64,000 nt of DNA from Clostridiales bacterium. GTDB lineage: Bacteria > Bacillota > Clostridia > Oscillospirales > Oscillospiraceae. Under the pieces are notes generated by a model, which did not search any database, was not told the origin of the DNA, and saw only the letters and a list, made by a program, of their open reading frames with translations. How positions within the stretch are numbered: the first letter of the stretch is position 1; the number at the start of each line of letters is the position of its first letter. The stretch covers positions 33,558 to 97,557 of the forward strand of contig JAJUHC010000005.1 of assembly GCA_029268065.1 (NCBI GenBank), written 5' to 3'. A program made the translations under genes and the position numbers. Below are positions 52,238-61,609 of this stretch, piece after piece.

Positions 52238-53617
52238 TCACATTGTCTGCCGCAAAAATGTCCTAATATACTCTATTTGGGCCCTGACCGAATCAGGAGA
52301 AGGACCTCCCTCCGATTTTCTGCCCTTCAGGCAGGTCTCAAGGGCAATTGCTTCAAATACGTCCTCGCCGAAAAGCGGTGAAAAGCTTCTGTATTCCTCG
52401 AGCCCAAGCGTTTCCAGCGTTTTCTTCCCTGCTATGCAGTAATTAACTATCCTGCCGGTCACGGTATACGCGTCCCTGAAAGCAAGCCCCTTCCTTACAA
52501 GGTAATCCGCGCAGTCCGTAGCGTTTATAAAGCCGCCGCTGGCCGCGGAGCGCATATTGTCCGCCCGTATGGTCATGGTATCGATCATTGCCGTAAACAC
52601 GGGGAGGCATTTTCTGGCTGTGTCTATCGCGTCGAAAAGCGGCTCCTTGTCTTCCTGCATGTCCTTGTTGTACGCAAGAGGCAACGCCTTCATAACGGTG
52701 AGGAGCGTTATGAGGTCGCCGTAAACCCGGCCCGTCTTGCCCCTGACAAGCTCCGCTATGTCCGGATTCTTCTTTTGCGGCATTATTGACGAACCGGTGG
52801 AATAGGCGTCGTCCAGCTCTATGAACTTGAATTCCCAAGAGCACCAGAGGATGATCTCCTCCGAAAACCTCGACAGGTGCATCATCAGTATGGAGAGGCA
52901 GGAAAGCAGCTCCAGAGCGAAATCCCTGTCCGAAACTCCGTCGAGGCTGTTCTGCGTGACTCCGGCAAAGCCGAGAGCCCTCGCCACCATGCCCCGGTCT
53001 ATGGGATATGTCGTCCCCGCAAGCGCGCCGCTGCCGAGAGGCGACTCGTTCATCCTTTCAAGGCAGTCGTCAAGCCTCAGCACGTCGCGCCTCAGCATAT
53101 TGGCGTACGCCATCATATAATGAGCGAAGGTTGTCGGCTGAGCCCTTTGAAGATGCGTATAGGCGGGCATGATAGTCTCGGTGTTTGCCTCCGCCTTTCT
53201 GACGAGCGCCGACATGAGAGCCAGAATCAGACCCTTTATCTCCGATATTTCCTTCTTCAGATAAAGCCTGATATCCAGAGCCACCTGATCGTTGCGGCTC
53301 CTCGCGGTATGCAGGCGCTTGCCCGCCTCTCCTATGCGTCGTGTGAGCTCCGCCTCCACGCTCATATGGATGTCCTCGTTTTCGAGGGAAAACGTGAGCC
53401 GGCCCTCCTCTATGTCTCCAAGGATAGCGCGGAGCGCCCCCGTGATGCTTTTAACGTCGTCTTCGGTAAGGATACCCGCGCTTCCCAGCATCTCCGCGTG
53501 GGCAATGCTTCCCTCGATATCCTCGCGGTAGAGGCGCGAGTCGAACTCAATTGACGCGTTCAGCTCGTCCACCAGAGCGTCCGTATTCTTTTCAAAGCGA
53601 CCAGACCAAAGTTTCAT
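52238..53617 (-). CDS. argH: argininosuccinate lyase
   Basis: 459 aa. Splits argininosuccinate to arginine and fumarate. Superfamily signature [15 protein letters not shown] with the catalytic Ser, plus [13 protein letters not shown] and [10 protein letters not shown]. Starts at ATG 53617, 25 nt after argG: last two steps of arginine synthesis in one operon. Confidence 0.97.
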   Translation of the reverse strand: MKLWSGRFEKNTDALVDELNASIEFDSRLYREDIEGSIAHAEMLGSAGILTEDDVKSITGALRAILGDIEEGRLTFSLENEDIHMSVEAELTRRIGEAGKRLHTARSRNDQVALDIRLYLKKEISEIKGLILALMSALVRKAEANTETIMPAYTHLQRAQPTTFAHYMMAYANMLRRDVLRLDDCLERMNESPLGSGALAGTTYPIDRGMVARALGFAGVTQNSLDGVSDRDFALELLSCLSILMMHLSRFSEEIILWCSWEFKFIELDDAYSTGSSIMPQKKNPDIAELVRGKTGRVYGDLITLLTVMKALPLAYNKDMQEDKEPLFDAIDTARKCLPVFTAMIDTMTIRADNMRSAASGGFINATDCADYLVRKGLAFRDAYTVTGRIVNYCIAGKKTLETLGLEEYRSFSPLFGEDVFEAIALETCLKGRKSEGGPSPDSVRAQIEYIRTFLRQTM

Positions 53618-53642
53618 ATTTTTACCTTCCGGTTTATCTCGT

Positions 53643-54860
53643 TTACTTGTCCAGGAGTCCCTGGTCCAGCATGGCCTTGACCTGAATCGGGAGTCCGAAC
53701 AGGTTAATGAAGCCCTCTGCGTCCTTCTGATTGTAATTGCTCTCCCCGAAGGTCGCGATCTTTTCGGAATACAGGCTGTATTTGCTCCAGACGCCAGCGT
53801 TTATAACATTGCCCTTGTAAAGCTTCAGCCTGACCTTGCCCGTAACATTCCTCTGCGTGCTCGCAACGAAGGCGGAGAGCGCCTCGCGAAGCGGCGTGAA
53901 CCACTGTCCGTTATAGACGAGGTCCGCAAAGTTTATGGCGAGCCTTGCCTTCATATGCTGAGTCTCCTTGTCGAGGCAGAGCGTCTCGAGCACAGAGTGC
54001 GCGCGGTAAAGTATGGCGCCTCCCGGGGTCTCGTATACGCCGCGGCTCTTCATGCCGACAAGGCGGTTTTCCACAAGGTCGAGGATGCCTATGCCGTTTT
54101 CCCCGCCCAGCTTGTTCAAGACGCGGATAATGTCGCTCGGCTTCATTTTCTTGCCGTCGACAGAGACCGGCACGCCCTTTTCGAACTCGATTTCGACATA
54201 AGTCGCTTTATCGGGGGCCTGCTCGGGTGAAACGCCGAGCTCAAGGAAGCCTGCCTTCTGGTAATCGGGCTCGTTTGCAGGATCCTCGAGGTCCAGGCCC
54301 TCGTGGCTCAGATGCCAGAGGTTTTTGTCTTTGGAGTAATTCGTTTCACGGTTTATTTTCAGCGGGACGTTATGTGCCTCCGCGTAGTCTATTTCATCGT
54401 CGCGGCTCCTTAAATCCCATTCCCGCCATGGCGCGATTATTTTCATCTGCGGAGCGAAGGCCTTTATCGTAAGCTCAAACCTGACCTGATCGTTGCCCTT
54501 GCCTGTGCAGCCGTGGCAAATGGCGTCCGCGCCCTCCTTGAGAGCGATATCCACAACGTGCTTCGCTATAATGGGACGGGCGAAGGAGGTGCCGAGAAGG
54601 TAGCCCTCATAATTTGCGCCCGCCTGCATGGTCGGAATAATATATTCGTCTACAAATTCATCAACCAGGTCGAGAACATAGAGCTTGGAGGCCCCTGTTT
54701 TCTTGGCCTTTTCCTCGAGCCCTTCGAGCTCGCTGCCCTGTCCTACGTCCGCGGAAACCGCAATTACCTCGCAGCCGTAATTTTCCTTGAGCCACGGAAT
54801 TATTATCGAGGTGTCAAGCCCCCCTGAATAAGCGAGTACGCATTTTTTGACCTGTTCCAT
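53643..54860 (-). CDS. argG: argininosuccinate synthase
   Basis: 405 aa. Joins citrulline and aspartate with ATP. N-terminal P-loop-like [32 protein letters not shown] and [12 protein letters not shown] are all conserved. GAGG site before ATG 54860. First gene of the argGH pair. Confidence 0.97.
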   Translation of the reverse strand: MEQVKKCVLAYSGGLDTSIIIPWLKENYGCEVIAVSADVGQGSELEGLEEKAKKTGASKLYVLDLVDEFVDEYIIPTMQAGANYEGYLLGTSFARPIIAKHVVDIALKEGADAICHGCTGKGNDQVRFELTIKAFAPQMKIIAPWREWDLRSRDDEIDYAEAHNVPLKINRETNYSKDKNLWHLSHEGLDLEDPANEPDYQKAGFLELGVSPEQAPDKATYVEIEFEKGVPVSVDGKKMKPSDIIRVLNKLGGENGIGILDLVENRLVGMKSRGVYETPGGAILYRAHSVLETLCLDKETQHMKARLAINFADLVYNGQWFTPLREALSAFVASTQRNVTGKVRLKLYKGNVINAGVWSKYSLYSEKIATFGESNYNQKDAEGFINLFGLPIQVKAMLDQGLLDK

Positions 54861-55037
54861 ACTAATCCTCTTTTCAATGTCGTTTGTTCTAAAAGTATAG
54901 CATATATACCGAGGCTTTTCAATACTCTGCGGCTTGTGATTTTTAATATATATTCTTAAATTTGAGGCAAAAATGCATATAAATGCAACAAGAAATATAA
55001 TTCGCGGTTATATATTCACGCAACTGCCTTACGCGGC

Positions 55038-56126
55038 CTATTCCCTGCCGCCTCCGCCGCCGTCGCTGAAGCCGCCGCCGCCGTCGAAGCCGCCGCCGCT
55101 GTCGAAGCCGCCGCCGCCACCAAAGCCGCTGCCGCTGTCGAAGCCGCCGCCGTCGTCCCTGCCGCCTCCGCCGCCGCTGCTATATCCGCCCCCGCCGAAA
55201 CCGGTTCCACCGTCGCTGCCAAAGCCGCCGGAATCGCTGTCCTCGGGCGGATGGTTCCTTCCGTAGGCGTCTATGTAACGGTCGTCATCGTCATGTCTTT
55301 CGCCGTGCATACGCCCGACCATGTAACCGCCGACAAACCCGCTGCCCCAGCCGCCGTCTCCGCCTCTCCCGTAGTTCAGCCTGCGGCGCCTGGCGACATA
55401 ATCGGGCTCGTTGCGCTCACGCGAGCCGCCGCGATTTCTTCCGCTTGCCTTCGACAACGCGCTGAACAAGATAATAATAAGGGCAAACAATATAAAAAAC
55501 GCGAAAATTTGCAACGAATCGCTGCCATCTGTGCGAAGCACCGTTGCGGAAGCCGGTGCTTCGACGGCGCCGGGCGGGATACGCGGTGTCGCGGCGCTTA
55601 CGCTGCCGCTTGACGTTCCGCTCAATATGCCGACCTTGTAATAGCCCTCATACCAGGCAACCATCTGCTTGAAAATCGCGTTCACTGCGTCGTCGTATTT
55701 CCCGTTGTCGAAATCCTTCCAGAAATACTTATTGAGAAGATCGTTTATCATATTATTGGTAAACGATGCGGAGATCCCGGCGCCCTGCGTAAGCCAGGCC
55801 TTGTTCTCCTCCGTCGCGAGCAGGAGCAGCATGCCGTTATTTTTCGCCTTGTCCCCGACACCCCAGTCGTTCATAAGGCGAACCGCATATTCGCTTGATT
55901 TGAGCCCCTCGAGATACTTTACGGTTACGACTACAATCTGCCCGCCCGTAAGCTTCTCAAGCTTCGCGTTAGTACTGATGATCGTCTGCTTTGTGCTTTC
56001 CGAAAGCACGCCGGCGGAATCCTGAACGAAAAACGACGGGCTCCTCGACACCAGCGCCGACGCCGACGTCAAAAAAGCAAAAGCGAATGCCATAATCATT
56101 GCCATGCTAATTACAGTTTTTTTCAT
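55038..56126 (-). CDS. TPM-domain membrane protein with Gly-rich tail (YgcG-like), paralogue 1
   Basis: 362 aa. Signal peptide (MAMIMAFAFAFLTSASALV), TPM domain in residues 35-165 (FVQDSAGVLSESTKQTI, GGQIVVVTVKYLEGL, NNGMLLLLATEENKAWLTQG), a membrane helix (IFAFFILFALIIILFSAL), then a basic region and a long Gly/Ser/Asp-rich tail. TPM proteins are envelope-associated; some have weak phosphatase activity. Last gene of the operon starting at xpaC; paralogue of the next gene upstream. Confidence 0.9.
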   Translation of the reverse strand: MKKTVISMAMIMAFAFAFLTSASALVSRSPSFFVQDSAGVLSESTKQTIISTNAKLEKLTGGQIVVVTVKYLEGLKSSEYAVRLMNDWGVGDKAKNNGMLLLLATEENKAWLTQGAGISASFTNNMINDLLNKYFWKDFDNGKYDDAVNAIFKQMVAWYEGYYKVGILSGTSSGSVSAATPRIPPGAVEAPASATVLRTDGSDSLQIFAFFILFALIIILFSALSKASGRNRGGSRERNEPDYVARRRRLNYGRGGDGGWGSGFVGGYMVGRMHGERHDDDDRYIDAYGRNHPPEDSDSGGFGSDGGTGFGGGGYSSGGGGGRDDGGGFDSGSGFGGGGGFDSGGGFDGGGGFSDGGGGGRE

Positions 56127-56280
56127 AACCCACCCCAGCGCAATTCCAAATTATAACAGAAAAAGACCGGACTAAAAGGCCCGGGTCTCCTTCCATTGTT
56201 TTCTATTTATTCTAGAGTATAACTCATTTGAGGCAGCTATTCAAGAATTATTTTGCAGGCAATGAATTAAATTTCCCAAA

Positions 56281-57186
56281 TCAGGCCCTGCCGCCGCCGC
56301 CGCCTCCGCTGTGTCCGCCGAAGCCGCCTCCGAAGCCGCCGAAGCCGCCGAAACCTCCTCCGCCGCCCCCGCTACGGCCGCCGAAGCCGCCTCCGAAGCC
56401 GCCGCCCCTAAAGTGCCTGTCGTCCCAGTCCCTGTGACGGTCGCGAAACCCGAAAAACGGCCAGCCGAAAAACAGGAATGGCACGAACGGCCTCGGACCG
56501 TAAAACCTTCTGCCGACGCCCCAGGGCGACATCAGCCTGAATAGTATGAACAGTACGATTGCGATTTTGAACATCAGCCAGATCAGCGAGTTTATGGAGA
56601 CGGGGGCCGCATAGGTTTCTATCCTGTATGCTCCCGCGTTTCCTACCGAGGAGCCGGACGAATTTGAATTGTACACGGCGCTTTGGATGCTGACCTTGTA
56701 ATTACTTTCGTACCATGCCACCATCTGCCTGAAAACGGAATTGACGGCCGCGTCGTAATTCCCCTTGTCGAAATCCTTCCAGAAGTATTTATTAAGCATG
56801 TCGTTTATTTTGCTGTCGGTAAAGGTCCCGGAGATACCGGCGCCCTGCGTAAGCCAGGCCTTATTTTCCTGAGTCGCGAGCAGCAGCAGCATGCCGTTGT
56901 TTTTGGTCTTGTCGCCCACTCCCCATTCATTCATTAGGCGCACAGCGTACTCGTTGGCCTTAAGGCCTTCAAGATACTCGACCGTGACAACAACTATCTG
57001 CCCTCCGGTGGCCTTTTCCAGAGAAGCGTTTGTGCTTATTATATTCTGCTCCGTGGCCTCGGACAGCACATTCGCATAATCCGCGACATAGAAAGAGCCG
57101 CCCTTTCCCACGATCGCCGAGGCCGGCGACACAAGGACAAGCGAAAGCATTATTATAAGCGACAGGCAACTTACTATTTTTTTCAT
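56281..57186 (-). CDS. TPM-domain membrane protein with Gly-rich tail, paralogue 2
   Basis: 301 aa from ATG 57186, 5 nt after GGGAG; the frame to 57207 is rejected. Signal peptide, then a TPM domain nearly parallel to paralogue 1 (FYVADYANVLSEATEQNII, GGQIVVVTVEYLEGL, NNGMLLLLATQENKAWLTQG), a membrane helix and a Gly/Phe-rich tail (GGFGGFGGFGGG). Duplicated neighbour of the 55038 gene and co-transcribed with lemA. Confidence 0.9.
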   Translation of the reverse strand: MKKIVSCLSLIIMLSLVLVSPASAIVGKGGSFYVADYANVLSEATEQNIISTNASLEKATGGQIVVVTVEYLEGLKANEYAVRLMNEWGVGDKTKNNGMLLLLATQENKAWLTQGAGISGTFTDSKINDMLNKYFWKDFDKGNYDAAVNSVFRQMVAWYESNYKVSIQSAVYNSNSSGSSVGNAGAYRIETYAAPVSINSLIWLMFKIAIVLFILFRLMSPWGVGRRFYGPRPFVPFLFFGWPFFGFRDRHRDWDDRHFRGGGFGGGFGGRSGGGGGGFGGFGGFGGGFGGHSGGGGGGRA

Positions 57187-57235
57187 AATTTCTCCCGATA
57201 TAATCACAAGACAGGTTTACCCGAATAAGCGCCGG

Positions 57236-57811
57236 CTATTCAAAAAGCTCCGGCCCGTCGACCATCGCGAACCGCCTTATAAGGTTTGTCGGGAACACCG
57301 ACAGCACCGTTCTCTCAAATTCACGCACCGCGTCGTTGTAGCCGTTTCTCTCTATAACCGCCGCGGCCCCGTTCATGCGTATCCTCGATTCGTCCGCAAT
57401 CGTTTTTCCGTTCGCGTCGAGCGAGAGCGTTGAAAGCTTCGCATAAAGCGCGTCATAGGCCGTCTGCAGCTCCTTGTTGTAATCGTAGAGCTTCTTGGCT
57501 CCCGCGGATTTCTTGAGACCGTTTTCCAGTGCGCCGCGCGCCTCCCTGAGCTTCTCGGTTTCCTTTTCGGCTTCCTTGTACCTTGAGCCGACCGAAATAA
57601 GGTTCATGCTGGCGTCCTTCCTCACTTCAAGCTGGCTCTTGATGCTTTTTTGCGGATACCCCAGGTTCTTGTCGTAAAATTCGGTGGAGAAAAGGTCGCT
57701 AACCTCCCTAACCTTAACATTCAGGCTTCGGTTGGCGGCGAAAAACGATGAAAGAACAATAATAACCGCCGCGGCTAAGACCGCGCCGCTTCTTTTCTTA
57801 AAAAAACTCAT
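57236..57811 (-). CDS. lemA: LemA family protein
   Basis: 191 aa. N-terminal membrane anchor (AVLAAAVIIVLSSFFA), then the LemA helical bundle, ending YNDAVREFERTVLSVFPTNL, which matches the family's C-terminal motif. LemA genes are commonly followed by TPM-domain genes, as here. Envelope function, molecular role unknown. Confidence 0.9.
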   Translation of the reverse strand: MSFFKKRSGAVLAAAVIIVLSSFFAANRSLNVKVREVSDLFSTEFYDKNLGYPQKSIKSQLEVRKDASMNLISVGSRYKEAEKETEKLREARGALENGLKKSAGAKKLYDYNKELQTAYDALYAKLSTLSLDANGKTIADESRIRMNGAAAVIERNGYNDAVREFERTVLSVFPTNLIRRFAMVDGPELFE

Positions 57812-57828
57812 CTGAGCTCCTCTTTCGG

Positions 57829-58983
57829 TCAGCCCTTGATTTCAAGCAGCTTCTGCTTCAGGTCGCTTTCTATGCGCCCAAGCTCTTCCTCGGCCTCGCG
57901 GCGCTTCTGTGAACCCTCGGCCTGGATCTGCCTTACTGTTTCCAGGGTTTCAATAAGCATTTGATTCGTGTTTTTCAGGGTATCAAGGTCCACTATGCCG
58001 CGCTCCGCTTCCCTCGCAGTCTCTATGCTGCCCGTTTTGAGCGCCTCGGCGTTTTTCCGCAGCAGCTCGTTTGTCACATCCGTAACCTCTCGCTGCGCCT
58101 GCATCGCCTGCTGCGAATGGTACATTCCGAGAGCCAGCACCATTTGGCTTTTCCAAAGGGGAATGGTATTTACAAGCGAGGTCTGGATCTTCTCGATCAT
58201 CAGGCTGTCGTTATTCTGTATAAGCCTTATCTGGGGACCCATCTGAATGGATATTATCCTCGTAAGCTCGAGGTCGTGTATCTTCTTCTCAAAGCGGCTG
58301 CACATGTTTGCGAAGTCGTTTGCGGCCTGCGCGTCCTCCGGAAGCCCCGATTCCTGGGCCTTCTTCTGAAGCGCCGCCAGCTCAACCGTCCTCGCCTCCT
58401 CAAGCCTTTGCTTTCCGGCCAGTATATACATTCCCAGCTCCTTGAAATACGCCTGATTCAGCTCGTACATCTTGTCGAGCATGGCGACGTCCTTTAAAAG
58501 CGTGAGCTGATGCTTTTCAAGCATCTCCGCTATCTTGTCCACATTCACCTCAGCCTTGTCATACTGAGCCTTGAGGGCGTCGATTCTGCTTTCGGCCTTC
58601 TTGAAAAGACCGAGCAGCCCCTTTTTCTCCTCCTGGTCAAAGTTTATATGCTTGAGCTCGACGACGAGGTTTCCCAGCATGTCGCCCACCTCTCCCATAT
58701 CCTTCGTGCGGACGTTATTAAGCGTAGTGCCCGAAAAATCGGCGATGTTCTTCTGCGCGCCGGCGCCGAACTGCAGGACGGTATTGGTGTCCCTTATGTC
58801 AATCTGTTTTGCAAAGTTTAAAACGGCCGCCTTCTCCGCATCTGTGAGCTTCGACATATCGAGGGCGCTTTCAGGCGTCTCGGCGGCGGGTTTTTCCGCC
58901 TTGGGGGCCATTTCGGGAGCCGCCGCTCCAAGGTCGGGCGTAAGCGTGAGCTTGGGTGTGTATTCCATATTGGCCTCTGCCAT
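57829..58983 (-). CDS. telA: toxic anion resistance protein (TelA family)
   Basis: 384 aa, soluble, almost wholly helical. TelA regions include the long central coiled coil (ILAGKQRLEEARTVELAALQ), TRIISIQMGPQIRLIQNND and VNTIPLWKSQMVLALGMYHS. The family is tied to tellurite and other envelope stress, often beside xpaC as here. Starts after AAAGGATG; 17 nt before lemA. Confidence 0.93.
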   Translation of the reverse strand: MAEANMEYTPKLTLTPDLGAAAPEMAPKAEKPAAETPESALDMSKLTDAEKAAVLNFAKQIDIRDTNTVLQFGAGAQKNIADFSGTTLNNVRTKDMGEVGDMLGNLVVELKHINFDQEEKKGLLGLFKKAESRIDALKAQYDKAEVNVDKIAEMLEKHQLTLLKDVAMLDKMYELNQAYFKELGMYILAGKQRLEEARTVELAALQKKAQESGLPEDAQAANDFANMCSRFEKKIHDLELTRIISIQMGPQIRLIQNNDSLMIEKIQTSLVNTIPLWKSQMVLALGMYHSQQAMQAQREVTDVTNELLRKNAEALKTGSIETAREAERGIVDLDTLKNTNQMLIETLETVRQIQAEGSQKRREAEEELGRIESDLKQKLLEIKG

Positions 58984-59032
58984 ATTGAATCATCCTTTCA
59001 TAAAGCGCGCATCATGAGCGTCCGCTTTGCTT

Positions 59033-59704
59033 TTATTGGCTTCCCTGCCGTTTCGGAGTCCCGAAGTCGCCGCCTTTCAGCCCCTCGCGCTTCAGCATTC
59101 CGTCCAGAACCTCGATATCCGTTTCTATGTCGAGGGCTTCGTCCGCAAACAGGGCGTCGAGCTGCTTTTCATATGCCGTTACTATTGTAGAGAGTATGTC
59201 CTCGATCTTCTGCTTGGTCCCGCTTATGTTCAGCCCGTCTATGCCCTGCTCATCCATGCGGTCATAAGCGTTCAGGAGCTTAATCGTTGTAGGAAGGTAA
59301 TAGCTCAGGAACTTTTTTATCCTCGGTATGTCCGCCTTGTCCTTCTCCGCGTTCTTGATAATTTTCTCAGACAGCGTCATTATCTGCGATATCTTTGATT
59401 TTACCTCGACGTTCCTTATGGAGCTCTTGAGCCTCTCCATTTCCTTCAGGGCCATTTCGCCCTCGGCAATTATGGCCGCCACGGCCGGATCGACTTCCTT
59501 TTTCGGCGCCGGCTCAGCGGGCTCCTCAACCTCGACGACCTTGTCGGGAAACATCTTTTTGGAAACGGTGAAAGCGATTGCGGCAACGATTATAACCACA
59601 ATAAAATGCCACAAGGCATACAGCGGAAAAAACAGACAGTAAACCAGCCACGCCGCTGCGGCCGCGTATATCGGAACCACCGATTTTTGGACAACTTTTC
59701 TCAA
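59033..59704 (-). CDS. xpaC: XpaC-like (5-bromo-4-chloroindolyl phosphate hydrolysis) family protein
   Basis: 223 aa from TTG 59704, 7 nt after GGGGG; the frame to 59752 is unlikely. Two adjacent N-terminal membrane segments (PIYAAAAAWLVYCLFF, LWHFIVVIIVAAIAFTV), then a helical cytoplasmic domain. First gene of the xpaC-telA-lemA-TPM-TPM unit. The name comes from a colour-substrate phenotype in Bacillus; enzymatic function is not established. Confidence 0.88.
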   Translation of the reverse strand: MRKVVQKSVVPIYAAAAAWLVYCLFFPLYALWHFIVVIIVAAIAFTVSKKMFPDKVVEVEEPAEPAPKKEVDPAVAAIIAEGEMALKEMERLKSSIRNVEVKSKISQIMTLSEKIIKNAEKDKADIPRIKKFLSYYLPTTIKLLNAYDRMDEQGIDGLNISGTKQKIEDILSTIVTAYEKQLDALFADEALDIETDIEVLDGMLKREGLKGGDFGTPKRQGSQ

Positions 59705-59970
59705 TCTCTTACCCCCGCAAGACGCAATAATACGTCTATATTCTATTACCAAAGCCCTTTAATGTCAATACAAAAGGACTTGCGTACGTCTTCAGAAAAG
59801 GGCCTGCTTGACAAGCGCGCCAACCTGTTAGATAATATGTCTCTGGGACTTGTCCAAATACCCTGAGCACGTTGGGGCCGCCGCCGAGAGGCAAATGCGG
59901 CCCCTATATGAAAGCGTGCGGCTCGCCACACCGCCACTTAATTCTATGTATCCAACTGGAGTGTCGTTAC

Positions 59971-60624
59971 ATGGTAAAAATTGCTCCTTCAATCCTTTCC
60001 GCGGATTTTGCAAATCTCGAAAAAGACATCAGGTCCGTCGAAAAGGGCGGAGCCGATTACTTGCATTTAGACGTGATGGACGGAATTTTCGTCCCGAACA
60101 TAACAATCGGCGTTCCAGTGGTCAAATCCATAAGAAAAGTGACCGATTTGCAGCTGGACGTGCATCTTATGATAGACAGGCCGATTCGCTTCATAAAGGA
60201 CTTTATTGAAGCCGGCGCGGACAGAGTAACTTTGCATTTGGAAGCGGATTCGCAAAAAAATATTTTTGAGTCCCTGAGCCTTATCAGGTCGCTCGGAAGG
60301 AAAGCCGGGCTTTCGATAAAGCCGAAAACACCCCTTGAGACGCTGCTCCCCTATCTTGATCGGCTGGACATCGCCCTGGTAATGACCGTTGAGCCGGGCT
60401 TCGGAGGGCAGAAATTCATGCCCGACCAACTCTCCAAGGTATCCGCCCTAAGGGCGATTATCGACCAGAAGAAGCTCCTCTGCGAGATAGAGGTCGACGG
60501 CGGGGTAAATTCGGAAACCGCGAGGCTTTGCGTAGACGCCGGCGTCGACGTGCTGATCTCAGGCAACACCGTCTTCGCTTCAGCGGACCGCAAGGCCGCA
60601 ATAAAACAGTTAAGGGGCGTCTGA
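59971..60624 (+). CDS. rpe: ribulose-phosphate 3-epimerase
   Basis: 217 aa from ATG 59971, 9 nt after GGAG; the frame to 59872 is an extension. TIM barrel with all family motifs: APSILSADFANLEKDI, LHLDVMDGIFVPNIT, MTVEPGFGGQKFM and EVDGGVN. Interconverts ribulose-5-P and xylulose-5-P in the pentose phosphate pathway. Followed 3 nt later by recR. Confidence 0.97.
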   Translation: MVKIAPSILSADFANLEKDIRSVEKGGADYLHLDVMDGIFVPNITIGVPVVKSIRKVTDLQLDVHLMIDRPIRFIKDFIEAGADRVTLHLEADSQKNIFESLSLIRSLGRKAGLSIKPKTPLETLLPYLDRLDIALVMTVEPGFGGQKFMPDQLSKVSALRAIIDQKKLLCEIEVDGGVNSETARLCVDAGVDVLISGNTVFASADRKAAIKQLRGV

Positions 60625-60627
60625 GTC

Positions 60628-61227
60628 ATGGAATTTTTCCCCTCTTCTCTGGATAATCTTATCGACTGCTTCGCCCGACTTCCCGGAATCGGAAGAAAAA
60701 CGGCCCAGCGTCTGGCTTTTTTTGTGCTCCGCCTCCCCAAGGAGGAGGCGGCCGCCTTCGCGAACGCGATTCTGGAGGCGAGGGAAAGCGTCCGTTACTG
60801 CAATATATGCCAGAACCTCACGGACGGAGATATCTGTTCGGTCTGCGCGAGCCGCAAGCGCGACGGATCCGTAATATGCGTGGTGGCGGATCCCAAGGAC
60901 GTCGCCGCGATAGAGCGTGCGCGCGACTTCAACGGCTTGTATCATGTTCTGCACGGCGTAATATCCCCCATGAACCGTGTCGGCCCCGACGACATAAAGG
61001 TGAAGGAGCTTTTGGCGAGGGTTAACCGGGGCGGCATCGCCGAGGTAATAATGGCGACGAATCCCGACACCGAGGGAGAGGCTACCGCCATGTATATTTC
61101 ACGGCTTTTAAAGCCCCTAGGCGTAAAGGTAACAAGACTCGCCTACGGAATACCCGTCGGCAGCAACCTCGAATACGCCGACGAGGCGACGCTTTTCCGC
61201 GCGCTCGAGGGCAGGCGGGAAATGTGA
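60628..61227 (+). CDS. recR: recombination protein RecR
   Basis: 199 aa. Helix-hairpin-helix (RLPGIGRKTAQRLAFFVL), four-Cys zinc finger (CNICQNLTDGDICSVC), Toprim domain (VVADPKDVAAIERA, ATNPDTEGEATAMYI) and C-terminal ARGIPVG-like AYGIPVGSNLEYAD. Loads RecA with RecF/RecO. The usual dnaX-ebfC neighbours are absent; it follows rpe instead. Confidence 0.97.
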   Translation: MEFFPSSLDNLIDCFARLPGIGRKTAQRLAFFVLRLPKEEAAAFANAILEARESVRYCNICQNLTDGDICSVCASRKRDGSVICVVADPKDVAAIERARDFNGLYHVLHGVISPMNRVGPDDIKVKELLARVNRGGIAEVIMATNPDTEGEATAMYISRLLKPLGVKVTRLAYGIPVGSNLEYADEATLFRALEGRREM

Positions 61228-61357
61228 CTTCTTTGGTGCTTATTATATCATTCTCAGTTTAAAATGACATTTAAATGGTATAAAAATAACATTAAAACCA
61301 AAAAACGCTTTAGGCGAAGATTACATTGTCATTTCCAACATAATTTGCATGCAAGAT

Positions 61358-61386
61358 TTGACAAATAGATAAAAATCTGATATAGT
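61358..61386 (+). promoter_or_regulatory. promoter of the RNase J gene
   Basis: TTGACA 61358-61363, 17-nt spacer, TATAGT 61381-61386. Implies a 5' leader of about 215 nt. Confidence 0.8.
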
Positions 61387-61390
61387 TACC

Positions 61391-61418
61391 GCAAACACGG
61401 TTTATTGAGCCGTGTTTT
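61391..61418 (+). terminator. leader hairpin, possible attenuator
   Basis: 8-bp stem AAACACGG/CCGTGTTT with a 9-nt loop, followed by T-rich bases, right at the start of the transcript. Weak as a terminator; may protect the 5' end or attenuate. Confidence 0.5.
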
Positions 61419-61609
61419 GGATAAACTGAGTATTGAGCATTATGTACTGAGTACTTTATATATAAAAATGCACAGATCCGAGGGGCGGCGCGCGGCCAGC
61501 AATGCAACGGCGATTCAGGGCTGTTGCCGAGCCGTTTAGTCGGTCCTTTGGTTTGATGCGGCCCGACTTACATAACGCTATTTGAGAATTAAAGGAGAAT
61601 TTTTACTTA

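Larger units (their letters stand above)
61228..61609. other. intergenic: promoter and long leader of RNase J gene
   Basis: 380 bases without a protein gene. Holds a consensus promoter (61358-61386), an early hairpin with T-rich end (AAACACGG/CCGTGTTT near 61391-61418) and about 200 nt of untranslated leader with several GC-rich inverted segments before the ribosome site. Confidence 0.7.

Noticed and set aside
52877..53554. Long plus-strand frame opposite argH
   Set aside because: Shadow of argH caused by GC-rich codon positions.
55040..55230. GCC/GCCGCCG repeats that look like a CRISPR or tandem array
   Set aside because: Coding low complexity of the Gly-rich tail; no spaced identical repeats. 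No CRISPR array or cas gene was found in the window.
54973..55266. Pro-rich open frame on the plus strand
   Set aside because: It is the antisense of the Gly-rich tail of the TPM protein (GGC codons read as GCC/CCG); no ribosome site.
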